In this document: piece after piece, positions 45,922 through 58,156 of the stretch
Layout: each line of letters starts with the position of its first letter
How positions within the stretch are numbered: the stretch's first letter is position 1
NCBI GenBank assembly: GCA_951213105.1
Contig: OX578145.1
Span: forward strand, 9,937,191 to 10,001,190
Direction: 5' to 3'
Source of the DNA: Amaurobius ferox
Taxonomy: Eukaryota; Arthropoda; Arachnida; Araneae; Amaurobiidae
Length of the DNA stretch: 64,000 nt
Made by a program: the position numbers and the translations under genes
The notes under the pieces: model-generated
The model's input: only the letters and a program-made list of their open reading frames with translations
What the model was told of the DNA's origin: nothing
Database searches by the model: none

Positions 45922-46235
45922 TAGGGAATTCTGAACCACATGGAGATATACTGTTTTTAATCAGTAGGTAGATAAGTATCTTTTCTGGATATTTTAGGAA
46001 AAGTAATGAAATGTATATTTCATTTCGTTTTGTATAATTTGAACATTCTGAAAAAATACTTCTTATCTATCTACTGATTAAAAACATCCCGTCTTACTCT
46101 TATCTGACAGATAAAAATGACTCCCTTGTGGAAAAATCATGTGACGTGTAGAAGCTCCATGGAGCCTTAGGTGGAGTATAGCTCCTTAGGGAACTCCATG
46201 TTAAGGTACAGCTCCAGCTGATTCAGAATCCCCTA
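45922..46235. mobile_element. TA-flanked foldback MITE
   Basis: TA|GGGAATTCTGAACCACAT at the left and ATTCAGAATCCCC|TA at the right are inverted. Inner arms pair again (gtttttaatcagtag at about 45953 with ctactgattaaaaac at about 46070). Length is about 310 bp between TA dinucleotides. Tc1/mariner-type target use is likely. An agctcc/ggagct-rich patch lies at 46150-46215. Confidence 0.78.
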
Positions 46236-48217
46236 TATTCCCTACTTTTGTATACGTTAATGTTCCCTACTTTTGTATATGCTAAAGAACTAACGTCACC
46301 ATATTGCACGTAATGTTGCTCGCGACCGATTTATGGCAGCTATTTAGAACGATTGTTCTTTCAATTAGGGTGCATTCATAAAACCAGAGAAATGAAGAAG
46401 TCGTACAGATCTGAAGTTGCACATCAATCTGAAATTTCATGGAGGATATAGAGCCATTTCAACTACTAAAGATCTGAGTAGCTCAATGGATTAGGCGATG
46501 ACTGAATTTTTGTAATATGGGCAGTAACGGAGACGGCAGTTACCGAAACAACCCGCTACCAAGCCACTCCCATTTTAATAATACATATTTCGAAATATTT
46601 TATACATTTATTTCGAATTATGTACCTTAAAAATAGAAATTACTTTGTAGCGGGCTGTTTAGATCCTTTTCATGTTTGGCGACTGATTATGAGGGTTACA
46701 AAACAGCGTTATTCTGTAGAAGGAAATTCGTAATTTTTTAAAAAGAAATTTACATTTTTGTTAAGGGGATTTTTTTTTTTTGTCAGTAGGGTTTGTTGCG
46801 TATAAAGATAATCTAATTTGCTGGTTATTAAACCCGTCATATGACAGGGTGCATAAAATTATGCAAAAAATTCTCTCCCATTCGCCCTTCTGTAACACTT
46901 GTGCTCCTAAAATGACCAGACTCATGTGATTTATGCACTACTCCCGATCAATATAATATTCATTACTACACAACCTTCTAACAAAACATAAAGGCAAAAA
47001 TGCGTTATACAATTATTATATAAATTTAATAGAGGGATTCTATAACCAAGTGGAGATTAACAAGTTTCCCTGACACTCCCCACTGACAAATTACTTTTGT
47101 CACAAATATAGTCAATTATATTTTAAATAATGAAATGCCCCCCCCCCCCCCCACTCACACACACATACACGACATTCATGACTCGACAAAAGATACATCT
47201 CATCTTCAACAGTGCCAAGAATAAATACATCCTGCTGTTCCAGGCAATATAAATCACAACGATACTTGCCATGCAAGAACAGGAAACCGACAAGTATTTG
47301 TGAATCCTTCATACTCAACCGCACATTACACGAGTTCTCAATTAATTTCATGCAGCCATCTACATGCGCATTTGCAATCACACACGTCTCCCGACGCACA
47401 TCTACTAATTACGTGTAAAGGCATACACGCGACGCAAACATAGCTCAACTAACAAGCCCGGCACATGTAGGGTTTTGATCCTTTAACTAGAGGTTTAAAT
47501 CAAAATGGCATCTGATCGCGAAGGATTTATTGCGAAAACATGTTCCTGTTTAGCACCAGTAAATAGTGTGCGTCCCGGATCATTCATTATCGTCGGAAAG
47601 TGTTCTGAACACGCTTAAACAGTCCCGATTGAATAATAGTCAATATCGAAAACATGCGGACTGTGATGATCAGGTCGGCTGTCATTGAGAGATGTGTCCC
47701 ATTATTTGATGTATGTGTCTACAACACTCTGAAGCACACTATGTTAGATAGATCGTGGTCTTTCATTTGTTGCAAATTATTAATGACGTGAATTGATGTT
47801 GACATTGTCATTAGGATATATATCTATGCGAATATGAATACATTATAGCTAGAATTGTCTGCAGTGAGACGGTAAAACTTTATCCAAGTACATACGTAGC
47901 TATTTGTATAGAATTCATTCAGATATGCATGCTAATGCGCATCATGTAGAATATTTACAATGCATTCTGGATAAACTACAAGCATTTGGAACAACTCATG
48001 CTTCTTTTATAATGGCATTAGAGTATACTTTAAAAGGCATAGTTTCATTTTAGAAACACGTGGTTAGGAAGGATAGATATTTATCAAAACATTTGGAAAG
48101 TTTTATATTTGAAAGAAAGGCCCACATAGTGTAGAATCGAATTATACAAACATATAAATTCTGTAATGAATTAACTGAAGTGCTCAACTGGACGTTCACA
48201 TACCAGAATATCCCCTT
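46236..48217. other. Spacer
   Basis: No gene recognised. A C run of 15 lies at 47138-47152 beside a CACA patch. Weak tRNA-like strings (46487 and 47443) are too decayed to call. Confidence 0.45.
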
Positions 48218-48637
48218 TTTTTAATTTTACAAGAACAATTTTGAAAAATCAGTATCATGGTCCAAATGATTACAATTATAGAGGATTAGCGTTCACTTTA
48301 AGAAGTTTGAAAAAATCTTTCGATTGACACTATACTTGACAATGTACCCCCTGGAGGGGGGGGGGCGAAGGGAGCTAATGACGCCACGAACAAAAAAAAT
48401 ATATCACAGCTATTTTTCACAACAATGATTGAAATTATTAAATCTCGTGATTATTGCGCCATAAATAAGCCCTTTTATGCATCATGATGTCTAATTGTCC
48501 TATTCTGCCATGTTAAAAAAAATTATATATATAATATCGAATATTTCGAATTTTCGTTCGAATTTAAAGAAAATTCTATGCAGTTCTAGATTTTTTGATA
48601 ACAAATCTGGTTGAAATGTTTCGTGAAAATCCATTAA
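48218..48637 (-). mobile_element. Family D element, copy D2, truncated
   Basis: Shares tacttgacaatgtacccc, a taaataa...ttttatgca block and ctagattttttgataacaaa with D1 and D3. The homology stops at ccattaa (48631-48637), where a piggyBac-like MITE begins. Confidence 0.72.
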
Positions 48638-48764
48638 CCTTTTGCTTACGAATGGGACAGCGTCCATCCCTAACGAAGAACCTCTCAAAAAGACAGGTAT
48701 TTGACATACCCTATCCCAAACAGTTCGATTCCCCTTTGCAGACATTGGCGTCCTTGGACGCCAA
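48638..48764. mobile_element. piggyBac-like MITE, truncated copy
   Basis: Begins CCTTTTGCTTACGAATGGGA directly after TTAA (48634-48637). It continues through acgaagaacctctcaaaaag and accctatcccaaa, matching the full copy at 49243 in reverse. The second inverted end is missing; a TTAA follows at 48765-48768. Confidence 0.72.
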
Positions 48765-48895
48765 TTAAGATTAATTTTATTAATATAAGATTAATTTTAT
48801 ATGCTGGTAAATTTTGAAAAGATCAATACCCAGTCATTTTTTTGTAGTTTTAATCCATTGTAAAATACTTAATATAAAATACTGAATCCGTTGTT

Positions 48896-49030
48896 TTGAA
48901 CTTTGTAAAGAACCTTGCTGCTCCTACCGGGAATCGAACCCTGGATCTCCGAACTGGCCAGCCGATGCTCTGCCGTTGAGCTACTGGGGTGAAATTACAA
49001 ACTATTATTCTCGAAGTGGTCTGACTCCGC
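48896..49030 (-). mobile_element. SINE2 single head
   Basis: The minus strand reads gtagctcaacggcagagc (box A) and cagggttcgattcccgg (box B), ending at ttctttacaaag. This is the best preserved tRNA-like head in the window. Only one monomer is present. Confidence 0.85.
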
Positions 49031-49242
49031 AACTTCTATTCGTTAAATCTCCTGAAACGCTGTGTCGAGTAGAAGAATGGTATAATGATGCTTCAATATA
49101 TTTAACTATTATATTCACTTTAGCTAGTAAAATAAACTTTAATGCCTTGTATTGTTAGAAGAATAATGTTGAAAAAATTATTATAAAGTTGTAAAATTTA
49201 AATTTAAAGCCCTGGAATTGTAGAACTCAAAACACAATTTAA

Positions 49243-49424
49243 CCTTTTGCTTACGGGTGGGACAGCGTCAATCTTAAGCGATCCCCCTTTGCCGGCATTA
49301 GCGTCCATGGATGCCAATGCCTGCAAAGGGGGATCGAACTATTTGGGATAGGGTATGTCAAACACCTGTCTTTTTGAGAGGTTCTTCGTTTAAGATTGAA
49401 GCTGTCCCACCCGTAAGCAAAAGG
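49243..49424. mobile_element. piggyBac-like MITE, 182 bp, TTAA-flanked
   Basis: The inverted ends CCTTTTGCTTACGGGTGGGA / complement of ...CACCCGTAAGCAAAAGG are identical over about 24 bases. An exact TTAA lies on both sides (49239-49242, 49425-49428). TTAA duplication and CC...GG termini are the piggyBac signature. It has a second internal palindrome (ggcattagcgtccatggatg region) and no coding capacity. Confidence 0.9.
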
Positions 49425-49428
49425 TTAA

Positions 49429-50681
49429 AGCACTACAGCTGATGTAATAGAAAATGTTTAGTTCAAAAGATAAACACGGATGCGATATTTGCTTAGAAGT
49501 AATAATTATCTAAAGTTAACCCTGTGAAAATGAATTATCTTGAGTACAAAAATATAAATATTTGAAAAAAGAGAAAATATCAAGTTAATTAATGATTCAA
49601 AACATTAATTGTTAACTTATTATAGTACACCAGAATGTATGCCCGGCATATGACGGAAATCAGAATTTGCTTCTCATTGAGCGTCATTTTTATCAATTTG
49701 TCGACATTTTTGACACTTTGGCAACATTTAAAAAGTCGCCAAGTTAGCGACGTCCCGCTAAATGTCTCGCCAAGCGTTACGGATGGACGGAGAAATGGGT
49801 TATTCTTATAGTCTATATATTGTTGAAAGAAGCTTAAAATATTTGACTTGTTGGCAATATGAGCGTGACACTCCTAGCTGAGTGGTAACTCAAATAAAAG
49901 TTTATGAAATGATAAGAAATAAAATAACATCAAGGTTTCACTTTCAATATCTGATGTCATACGCTAACTAAAGCTCCGTGGTTGCAACATAATTTCTTTG
50001 GGTCTGGGTTAGTATCTAAATTGAACTGTTTATCCGTGATTGAAACACGTTTGGCAACATTCTATAGCAGCGTTACCCAGAGATAGATAGATAAACAGAC
50101 AGATAAATCAAAGTGTTTATATTATAAATTAATCATAAACATTTACTTTTCATTAAACTTTTCCTACTTTCAAAGATATAAGTTTCATTATAAATCTGAA
50201 AATTTTATGCGTTTTTTCCAAATACCTAATTATAAATAAAAAACGAAATCGAAACTTGGTCATATTTTGAAAGCGTCTTTGCATGTTAGCGTTCCCTTTA
50301 TGAGCACCTTAATGACCTAAACACTTTTCTACCTCCTTTTATGACCTAAACACTTTTCTGAGTTGGACAAATGTTTTGAAACCTTGAATGTTTGCGTTAC
50401 GGAGATCTCAGAGTATTAGTATTTACACTTGCAACCATTATCGACATTTGTTTGCAGAAAAAATGTTTTACCATTAATGTTTTACCAATTTTTGTTTTCA
50501 TTTATTATTTCTATGATGAGTAATTTTATCTACAATGTAGGTCAGTGTATGACTTAAATCGCTTGAAAAATATGGCGATTGCTACAGAAACGGAACATAG
50601 CCATCCCATTAGGAAACAAATTAAAAATAGTGATATTATATACACTTAAAATGTACATCCTATTGTAGACTGCATACAGAA
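49429..50681. other. Spacer with a family A fragment
   Basis: Positions about 49672-49815 are the reversed TTGGCG-motif section of family A (tttggcaacatttaaaaagt, cgccaagcgttacgg). A gatagata/gacagata patch lies near 50080-50108. The rest is unrecognised. Confidence 0.55.
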
Positions 50682-51717
50682 TCTATATAAATAAAATTGA
50701 AAATATGTCTGTCTATCTGCATATTTGTCTCACCATCACGGGAGAACGGCTGAATCGAATTTCATAAAATTTTGTGGGTAGCCTTGAAATAGCACCACTT
50801 AAAATTGAGTCCATGTTTCGAGTTTCTAAGACCGGGGGTTGTCTAGATATTAATTAAAAACGAACAGTTAAACCTTCCATAGAGATAGCATTATACAGAC
50901 GATATTTTTTCCACCAACTCATTTGAAGAAAATGATATCATGTCGCTTAGCAACGGATTTAAATCCAATGTGGTTATGCAGCAGACGATTTTTATTAAAT
51001 ATTTTCTGATTTAAATAATAAAGATATGTATATAAAATAAATTTCACCGATATTGCATTTTTGACTGGATTATATCAATTACGGTTTTCAGGTTTAAAAA
51101 TTATTTATATTTTCGGGGATTATTGATATTTTCAATTTATTACGTCATTCTTTTATTTTTGCAAAAATTGTTGAAACTCATATATTGTACGGGTAATCTT
51201 CAACAAATGCATGCATATATCTACAGTTATATTGGCATATATTGGAATCAATTAAGGCCGTTAGGTTTAAAGATTACGGGATTATTGATATTTTCAATTT
51301 ATTATGTCATCTGCTTTATTTTGGCAAAGATTTTAGAAACTCGTATGTTGTAGTATGTGTAATTATATAATGGGTATATCTTCTAATATTCGAGAATATA
51401 AGTAGTACGGGTTCCATACAATTTTAGCCGTTTTATTTTGCATATTCAAATTCATATTTTTTGTAAATTTATTTACAAACGGAACCAGGATGTTCTCTCC
51501 GTGTAGATAATTTCATATAGCGAGAACAGATATTCTTAAACTTCTTTTTAGGAGAATTAAATTAAATATTTTAATAGAATATTTTGATTAACAATGTCAT
51601 TTAGTATACTATAGGAGTGTCATTTAGTATAGTATAGGAGTATACTATAGCACATGATCGAAAATTTTAAATTTCTTTATTTTATATACTCCGTACGAAG
51701 AACGGGTATACTGCTGG
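50682..51717 (+). mobile_element. Helitron-like element (1036 bp)
   Basis: Starts TCTATATAAATAAAATTG after A (50681) and ends CTGG (51714-51717) before T, matching the A|TC...CTRR|T Helitron rule. Just inside the end is a hairpin with a one-base bulge (tatac-t-CCGT, loop acgaaga, ACGG-gtata; 51684-51710 region). A gtctgtctat tract follows the 5' end. It contains a 162-bp internal tandem duplication (gattattgatattttcaatt at 51118 and 51280). No Rep/helicase coding is present. Confidence 0.68.
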
Positions 51718-51754
51718 TATATAATATATTGGAACTTAAAACTGGCAGTGAGGC

Positions 51755-52385
51755 TTAAATTCATATTGTATTCTAAGTGACATTGCTATTCAAAACATTC
51801 TATTAAAATTTTTAATTTAATTCTCCTAATAAGAAGTATAAGTATCCCTGTTCTCGATATACACATTTATCTTTACAAGCAGATCTGAAGAATAAAACAT
51901 CCTTGTCCCGTTTGTAAATAAATTTACAAAAAATATAAAATTGGATCATTATATGCCCAAATGAAAGAGCTATGAAAATATATCAACAAATACTAAAATA
52001 AAAGTGCTATAATGCTATTAGAAGCTATACACGTACCATATTTATGCTGTCACAACAATTGGCTAAACACAATAAATGAGTTTGAAAAATATTTACCAAA
52101 ATAAAACAGATGCCTTAAGAAATTGAAAATATCAATTATCTGCCTAACCATTCAGCTCGAAAACCGTAATTGATGTAATTCAGTCAAAAATGTAATTCGG
52201 ATAAAATTAATTTTTATAGGCATTTCTTAATTATTTAATTATTTAAATCGGAAAAGATTTATTAAAAATTATCTGATTATAATCTCATTGGATTTAATTC
52301 CGTTGCTTAACAACATGATATCACTTTCTTCAAATACATTTGCAGAAAAAATATCGTCTGTATAATGCTATGTCCATGGATGATT
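51755..52385 (-). mobile_element. Inverted partner of the Helitron-like element
   Basis: In reverse, the segments attgatgtaattcagtc (52171), tcactttcttcaaata (52321) and atcgtctgtataatgcta (52352) match 50880-51080 of the preceding element. The tctattaaaatttttaattt stretch (51799) matches about 51545-51590. The two copies form a large inverted repeat. Confidence 0.75.
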
Positions 52386-52659
52386 TAATTGTGGATTATA
52401 TATTTAATGAAAAGGTCTAGCCATTAGGACAAAATGAAATTGTATGCATCCCTTGCTGATTTTACAATTTATTTGCCTTATTTCAATGCTAGCTATTCCA
52501 ATCCATTCCATTGTACTCTTAATAGTTTTCCATGTTTTATGGTTTGTTTATTTATCCCATTTACTTATTCCTATATTTTCATATGTCTTTTGTAGGATTA
52601 GTCTTATGTGCAATGCAGTATCTCATAGGGTTCAATTGTAAGGATCTATTAGCTTAATT

Positions 52660-52911
<252 letters not shown>

Positions 52912-52917
<6 letters not shown>

Positions 52918-54239
52918 TATTGATTTAATAAATGTTCATGATTATGTCTATATTCTTTTAAAATTATGAAAAGTGTATTTAAAACTCTATAAATTGAATT
53001 TTTTTACTATAAAATATGGATATATTTAACTTGAGATCTGAAGTGCATATTAACATTAAGATAAATTTAAATTATGTTTGGAGTGGTAGATACTTTGTTT
53101 CTTCTGTCTTGGTTTCTTTTCAAGTTGTCATATTTTTCTTTTACCCGTACACAAATTGTAAATTATATGACTCCTTTAAGGATTGTTTTACCGATAACAG
53201 GTAGTATTACTGATTTCTTCAGAAACAGAAGAAACATGCAAAAATATAGTCAAACCCCTGTAATGTTGTAAATTTATAATTATTATTTAATATTTGCCCA
53301 TGTTCACGTACTCCAATAGCGATAAGACTAAAGGAATCTGTGAAAGAGGGGGTGAAAATTTTTCACTTCAATATCGGTAATAGATAAAATCTTCAATTAC
53401 TGAGAACACGCATAAATTTTCCAAAACATTAGAAAACTAATAATTAACATTTGCAATTGCAGGCGATTATATTCACAATGTAGCAAGAGAAACATTTAAA
53501 TAAATTAAGAATTAAGTATACCATTATGGTAATTAAATGGATCAGCAAAGCATTGTAGCTCTTATATAATGTAGCTAGATAAAATATCATTTATAAATTT
53601 GTAAAACGAAGTATTTTCCCTATAGATAATTTTCATGTGACTTTACCACTGCCAAAATATAGCCACTGTACTACTGAATAAGAATATACCTACTGAATAG
53701 AAATATACCAAGTGTGTTCATGCTATTATATCCATTGGATGACACTGCAATATGTTTAACGATTGTGACGTATACGATTCTTGCATCACGTTGAACATAT
53801 TTTCAATACAATGTGAGCATAGTTCACAATTTACAATCTCATTGATTACTGGAAACGTACAGCAATATTCTTGAAAATTCGGATTTACCAGTGATAGTTG
53901 TAAACTTTCGCGATTGCTGCAGAATAAGATGTATTTTGCATAGGCAAAGCTAAAAATATAACGGTATATGGCTTTCAAAGAAGCACAAAATAGCAAATTA
54001 TCCACCATGCCATTGTCAAAAATATATAAAAAATTAGCAATTATTGGACCTTTCTATTATATGGAGCATAGCATAATCAGCCCGATGAAGGCATACGAAA
54101 CACATCACATAAGTCTGTAGAAGAGGAGAAAAAATATCCGATTGCTACTGCATAACATATTCTTGGAAACCATATATTTAACTTTTATATATGTATATAC
54201 ACACACAACGTGAATATTTTTTATGTTATATTCGGCTGC
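52912..54239. other. AT-rich spacer
   Basis: No gene recognised. Confidence 0.5.
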
Positions 54240-54990
54240 ACATGCTATTTAAGCATCACCCCCTTTAAGCATCATCTCCAAGCATGCACAATTTCACAAA
54301 GTGGCTACCGTCGGCATATCCACCTTGAAACCACGTGACACCATCACCTTCTTGCGTACTCCCCTCATCTTCACACACAGGTTGAACAACACTACGACAA
54401 ATTCCGCCAACTTCGGAATGGTAGAAACAGTTAGTTGTGACTGGCACGGCCCATCCAGACCTTCTGAAAAGTTTGCCTCGACTCGGCGGCACTTATATAG
54501 CGTCCGGCTTTTCTAGCCCGTTAGGTTGCAAGGGGGCCCACTGTTCTGTATGTATTTAGCCACATCAGAAACCAAAGCCCGTGCGAAAACCGTCTCACCT
54601 CCCCCCCTATCTTCGTTTCTCCGGCAAAAATTTCCTGGTTTAATGAAACGCGAATTTTCGGTGCGCTGAGCGCTTAAAGCTCGGAGCACAGGAAAAGGAA
54701 AAGGGAAAAAGGGAAAAATCCCTCTCTCTCTCTTTTCTATCAATCTTTTCGCCTTCTTGGTCCGCCCGGATCCGGATCAGTGGTCCGGACGGGGTCCGCC
54801 CCGTGTATTTTTCGCCCGGACAGGTCCGCTTTTAACCGGGCGACTAGGCACCATCCGGGCTTTTCTTGTGTACCGGTTTCTGCCTATTTGGGTTCTCGCC
54901 GGAGTTCCTGGGCCGTGAAAATAATTCTCGCAGGGGGTATAAATGCCAGATAAAAGTTATAAACTGGGGAGCGTCTTCCAACGAACACAG
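54240..54990. promoter_or_regulatory. GC-rich island with repeated CCGGAC motifs
   Basis: Non-repetitive, with a very GC-rich core at 54750-54880 that repeats GTCCG/CGGAC words. There are TATA-like strings at 54494-54501 (ttatatag) and 54937-54943 (tataaat) and CACGTG at 54333-54338. Short frames have no known domain. A promoter or enhancer is possible, but no adjoining gene is seen. Confidence 0.3.
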
Positions 54991-55423
54991 CACGACATGA
55001 GGACTTTTTTTTCCTTTTCTTCATCCCCCCCCCCCTGTTCGAAATAATTCCTTTAGGCATTATTATGTTTGCAGTCGTCGTTTGGAGAAAATGCACTTCG
55101 ACAGTAATATGTATTTTAAGACGGCACACACACTTGAATATTAAACATTTTTTCAAAGAAACTTTCAAAATGTTCAAAATATTTCTGGTAGATAGACTTT
55201 AATTTTTTTTTTCTTTTTTCCAGTCAGTATTAACATCAATTGAAGATTTTTAGAAGTTTAAAAAATATAGGTAAAAGATAGTGCGGTAGAGTTACAGTCA
55301 TTCGAAATGGATGGGGAAAAGAGAGCCTTCTTCAAATCACAAAATATAAAACTGATGCTTGCGAGAATAACACAATGAGTACTTCTTTATAGAAAGCAGA
55401 CATATGCAAATTGCATGAAAATT

Positions 55424-55455
55424 GTTTCGAGGGAGTTTTGATCCCTCTTCATCAG
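55424..55455 (-). ncRNA. Possible hammerhead-ribozyme core (partial)
   Basis: The minus strand reads CTGATGA (55455-55449), one A, a perfect six-pair stem (GAGGGA, 7-base loop, TCCCTC; 55447-55429) and GAAAC (55428-55424). This is the order of a hammerhead core around stem II. Stems I and III and the cleavage triplet are not convincing, and the extra A would weaken stem II docking. It may be a decayed retroelement ribozyme or coincidence. Confidence 0.25.
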
Positions 55456-55675
55456 GTCAAAACAGTGCCTTTACTTGGCAAACACCAAGCAAGAACTGAA
55501 AAGTGACAGGCCCCCAAGCCAGAATCTTCCAGAATCTAATTGCTAACATAATTGCTAACATAACATTGTTCCAGAATCTAATTGCTAACATAAATACCAA
55601 ACTCAATCAAAACTTTTCCCACAAGTAAAAGTTTAAGAATTCTTGAAAATCTTTTCACGAAAATGCTAATAAAAA

Positions 55676-55776
55676 AATCTGATGTGGACAGCATATGACT
55701 TTCCTTATATAATGCAATGAATTTACTACTTTTACAGCGAAAAAAAAAAAAAGGTTATTCTTATAATGGATACTTA
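55676..55776 (-). mobile_element. Family A element, terminal fragment cut by a Tc1-type end
   Basis: Starts aatctgatgtggacagcata and runs through atgactttccttatataatg and ggttattcttataatgg, as in copy 2. It stops at TA (55775-55776), where a Tc1-type terminus begins. Confidence 0.8.
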
Positions 55777-56612
55777 CACTATATGATCAAAAGTATCCGG
55801 ACACTTTGGATGTTAGAATGTTTTTCGAATTTCTAAAATATTTGGCGAAGTGTTCTGTAACTTTGGCGATGTGAAGAACTGGAACTTTTAAACTTTACTG
55901 GAAAGTATGCTTGAACGCACAATTTCCAGTAAAGTTTCGGTGACTTGTGTATTTATGGGACCATCAAAATATTTAAAAAGGGGAAAAATATATTTGATCA
56001 CCCTGTATCATAAAAAGCTGGAAATGATTTGTAACTTTCACAAAATAGTTAACTAGCTTTGTTCAATGTGTATAAGCATTTTCGTAAAGCAGAAACGTAT
56101 GTTCATGAAGATATAAACGTTTCTTTAAAAAACAAAACAAATTTTGTTACATGTTTTCTGCTTACAATATCCATAGGTTTCAATCAAATTTCACGAAACT
56201 TACACAACATTTGCCAACGTCGAAGAAGAACATTATACTTCAACTGAAAATTAAAGCATTGAATATATGATGAGATATAAGCATTTGAAGAAACTCAGTT
56301 TTTACTGCGCAGACGCGAAACATATCAATAGTTTTCTTTCATGATTTGGTAGTGAATACTGTACGGCAACTTCTATTAAAAAACTCCACTGAAATATCGT
56401 GAAAATTCATAAAGATATCGACAATATAGTGATCAGTTTCTCTCAGAATCTCTGAAAGTACCTGGATGATAAGGGGGGGGGGGGAGGGGGTTCCACAAAT
56501 TGACATTTTACAAATTCATCGGACACTCCTGTTCTAAAAATGAACTAGTCCAATTTTAGCAAATAATGATCGCGACGTACAGGGGTGTCCGGAGACTTTT
56601 GATTATTATTTG
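55777..56612. mobile_element. Tc1/mariner-type remnant
   Basis: CACTATATGATCAAAAGTAT + ccggacac at 55777 is a typical Tc1-type inverted terminus following TA. A related inverted string (gtccggagacttttgatta) lies at 56587-56605. The interior shows no transposase. Whether both ends belong to one element is uncertain. Confidence 0.45.
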
Positions 56613-56712
56613 CATAAAATCGGACCAGTTCATTTTCAGAACAGGGGTGTCCGATGAATTTGTAAAATGTCAATTTGTGGGAAAACCCCTTATCATCTAG
56701 GCACTTTACTAC
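56452..56712. repeat. Long near-perfect palindrome
   Basis: The left arm (ctggatgataagggg ... attgacattttacaaattca) is complementary to the right arm (tgaatttgtaaaatgtcaat ... ccccttatcatctagg). The arms are roughly 110 bp around a spacer of about 30 bp. A run of 12 G (56473-56484) interrupts the left arm only. The last 17 bases of the right arm (accccttatcatctagg) are repeated at 56711-56727. Confidence 0.85.
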
Positions 56713-56727
56713 CCCTTATCATCTAGG

Positions 56728-56853
56728 ACTTACGGACCCACATGTTTAACGTACTCCGCGTGAGCACGGCAGCAGTTTTTGACAGTGGCGGGAATCGAAC
56801 CCGGGCCTACCGAGTGCAACTCCCGCGCGCTAACCACTGGGCTACCGCGCCCA
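56728..56853 (-). mobile_element. SINE1, tRNA-like head plus start of body
   Basis: The minus strand reads gtagcccagtggttagcgcg (box A), cccgggttcgattcccgcc (box B), and then the acgcggagtacgttaaacat body. It is truncated where it meets the repeated cttatcatctagg string. Confidence 0.87.
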
Positions 56854-56856
56854 CCC

Positions 56857-57113
56857 TACCTACCGTGTAACGTATCTGTTTGAATGCCTGGGACAATGCC
56901 ACCCAATTTACCGAAACCCAGTGGGGGCAACATCTACAAAGGTCTTACTCTTCTTCCCTTATCACTAACGTCTCCGAAGGATTTTCATACCCACATATTT
57001 AACGTGCCCATACTCTGCGTGAACACGGGGACAGTTTGGGCAAAACAGGGAATCGAACTCGGGTCGTCCGAGTGCAACCCCCTTGCTCTAACCACTAGGT
57101 TATCCTGCCCCTC
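56857..57113 (-). mobile_element. SINE1 with tRNA-like head
   Basis: Minus strand: a decayed box A (aacctagtggttagagcaa), box B (cccgagttcgattccctg), a body through atgtgggtatgaaaat, ccactgggtttcgg and gggtggcattg, then the tail. It lies head-to-tail with the neighbouring copy. Confidence 0.86.
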
Positions 57114-57227
57114 TTACTGTACATTTGACCATGTATATTGGGAACTTAAAAATAAATGGAAGCACCCCAGATTAATTATTGCAGGCCAGTTCAAAACAAA
57201 CGGTAACACTCGTCAGAGCACAATTTC

Positions 57228-57320
57228 AACCTATTAACTTGAAATGAAATGAGAGACGGATGGCTCAAGAAGAGCCCAGCACAGCGACCAGAGGTCTATT
57301 GCACTAAACCTATTAACTTG
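57228..57320. mobile_element. 65-bp insert with 14-bp target duplication
   Basis: AACCTATTAACTTG occurs at 57228-57241 and 57307-57320, bracketing a 65-bp insert (aaatgaaatgagagacggat...). The duplication length matches the two SINE1 insertions defined above. The insert is not recognised in the rest of the window. Confidence 0.7.
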
Positions 57321-58156
57321 GTTTCACTTGTTACATAGCAATTGGGCCACAACTTGAAATCTTGATTTATGTAGATCAACATGTTGCATGTTGAATTAAT
57401 CACCGAACAATCATAGAACATATTATTTAGCAACATCACGTTTAGTTTTTTTTTTTTTTTTCACTTCACAGGACAAACGCTGATTTCTAAAACATTGATA
57501 CTGTAGCTTCGGGATGACCAGCAAAATCCACCAGGATCAACCACCAAGATTGACCATCAAGATCACCAGTAAAGAATTTTGAGAATCACCAGCAAAAGAG
57601 GCCAACACCCAAAAATTTGACAATGACCTTATATAAACACATTTCTAAGATCTGATTGCCAGCGCATGAAATTACAAGAAAGGCATAATCTAAAATCCCC
57701 CCCCCCTTTACCCCTCGATGTACCACTAATGAACTGTTGCTACTATGGGCCTAAAATAAAACTGTACTTAATGTAATAAAACTTTGATTAAAAGAAAAAC
57801 TTAAAAAAAAAAAACTGAAATTATTTGCTATCACTTGATATGAATTACAACTACCAAATTAAATTTTAAAATTTATATTAGAAAAATAATTTCAAGACAA
57901 CAGAAAGATGAGACGGCTTAAAAAAAATTAATCTATATAAATCAACCCCGACATCAAAACTAATACTAATTTTAAATCCAGATAAAGAAGTGAAGTTATA
58001 GGCACTTTAAAATCAAAGTGTTATATCAAATGATGAAGTTAATGATAAAATTATTTAAGTGAGAAGTTTGGAAAAATATTCAAAATATTAAAACTGATGC
58101 AAGTCACTCGAAAATTAGATCTTCTGGAACAAATCTACTCAAATCTACACATTAGA
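57321..58156. other. AT-rich spacer
   Basis: No gene recognised. A 10-C run lies at 57697-57706. Confidence 0.45.

Noticed and set aside
46487..46530. tRNA-like box A strings (also at 47443)
   Set aside because: Box B and spacing are not convincing; too decayed to assign to SINE2.
54082..54101. Second hammerhead-like string (ccgatga...gaaac) on the plus strand
   Set aside because: First core base differs and no stem II forms.
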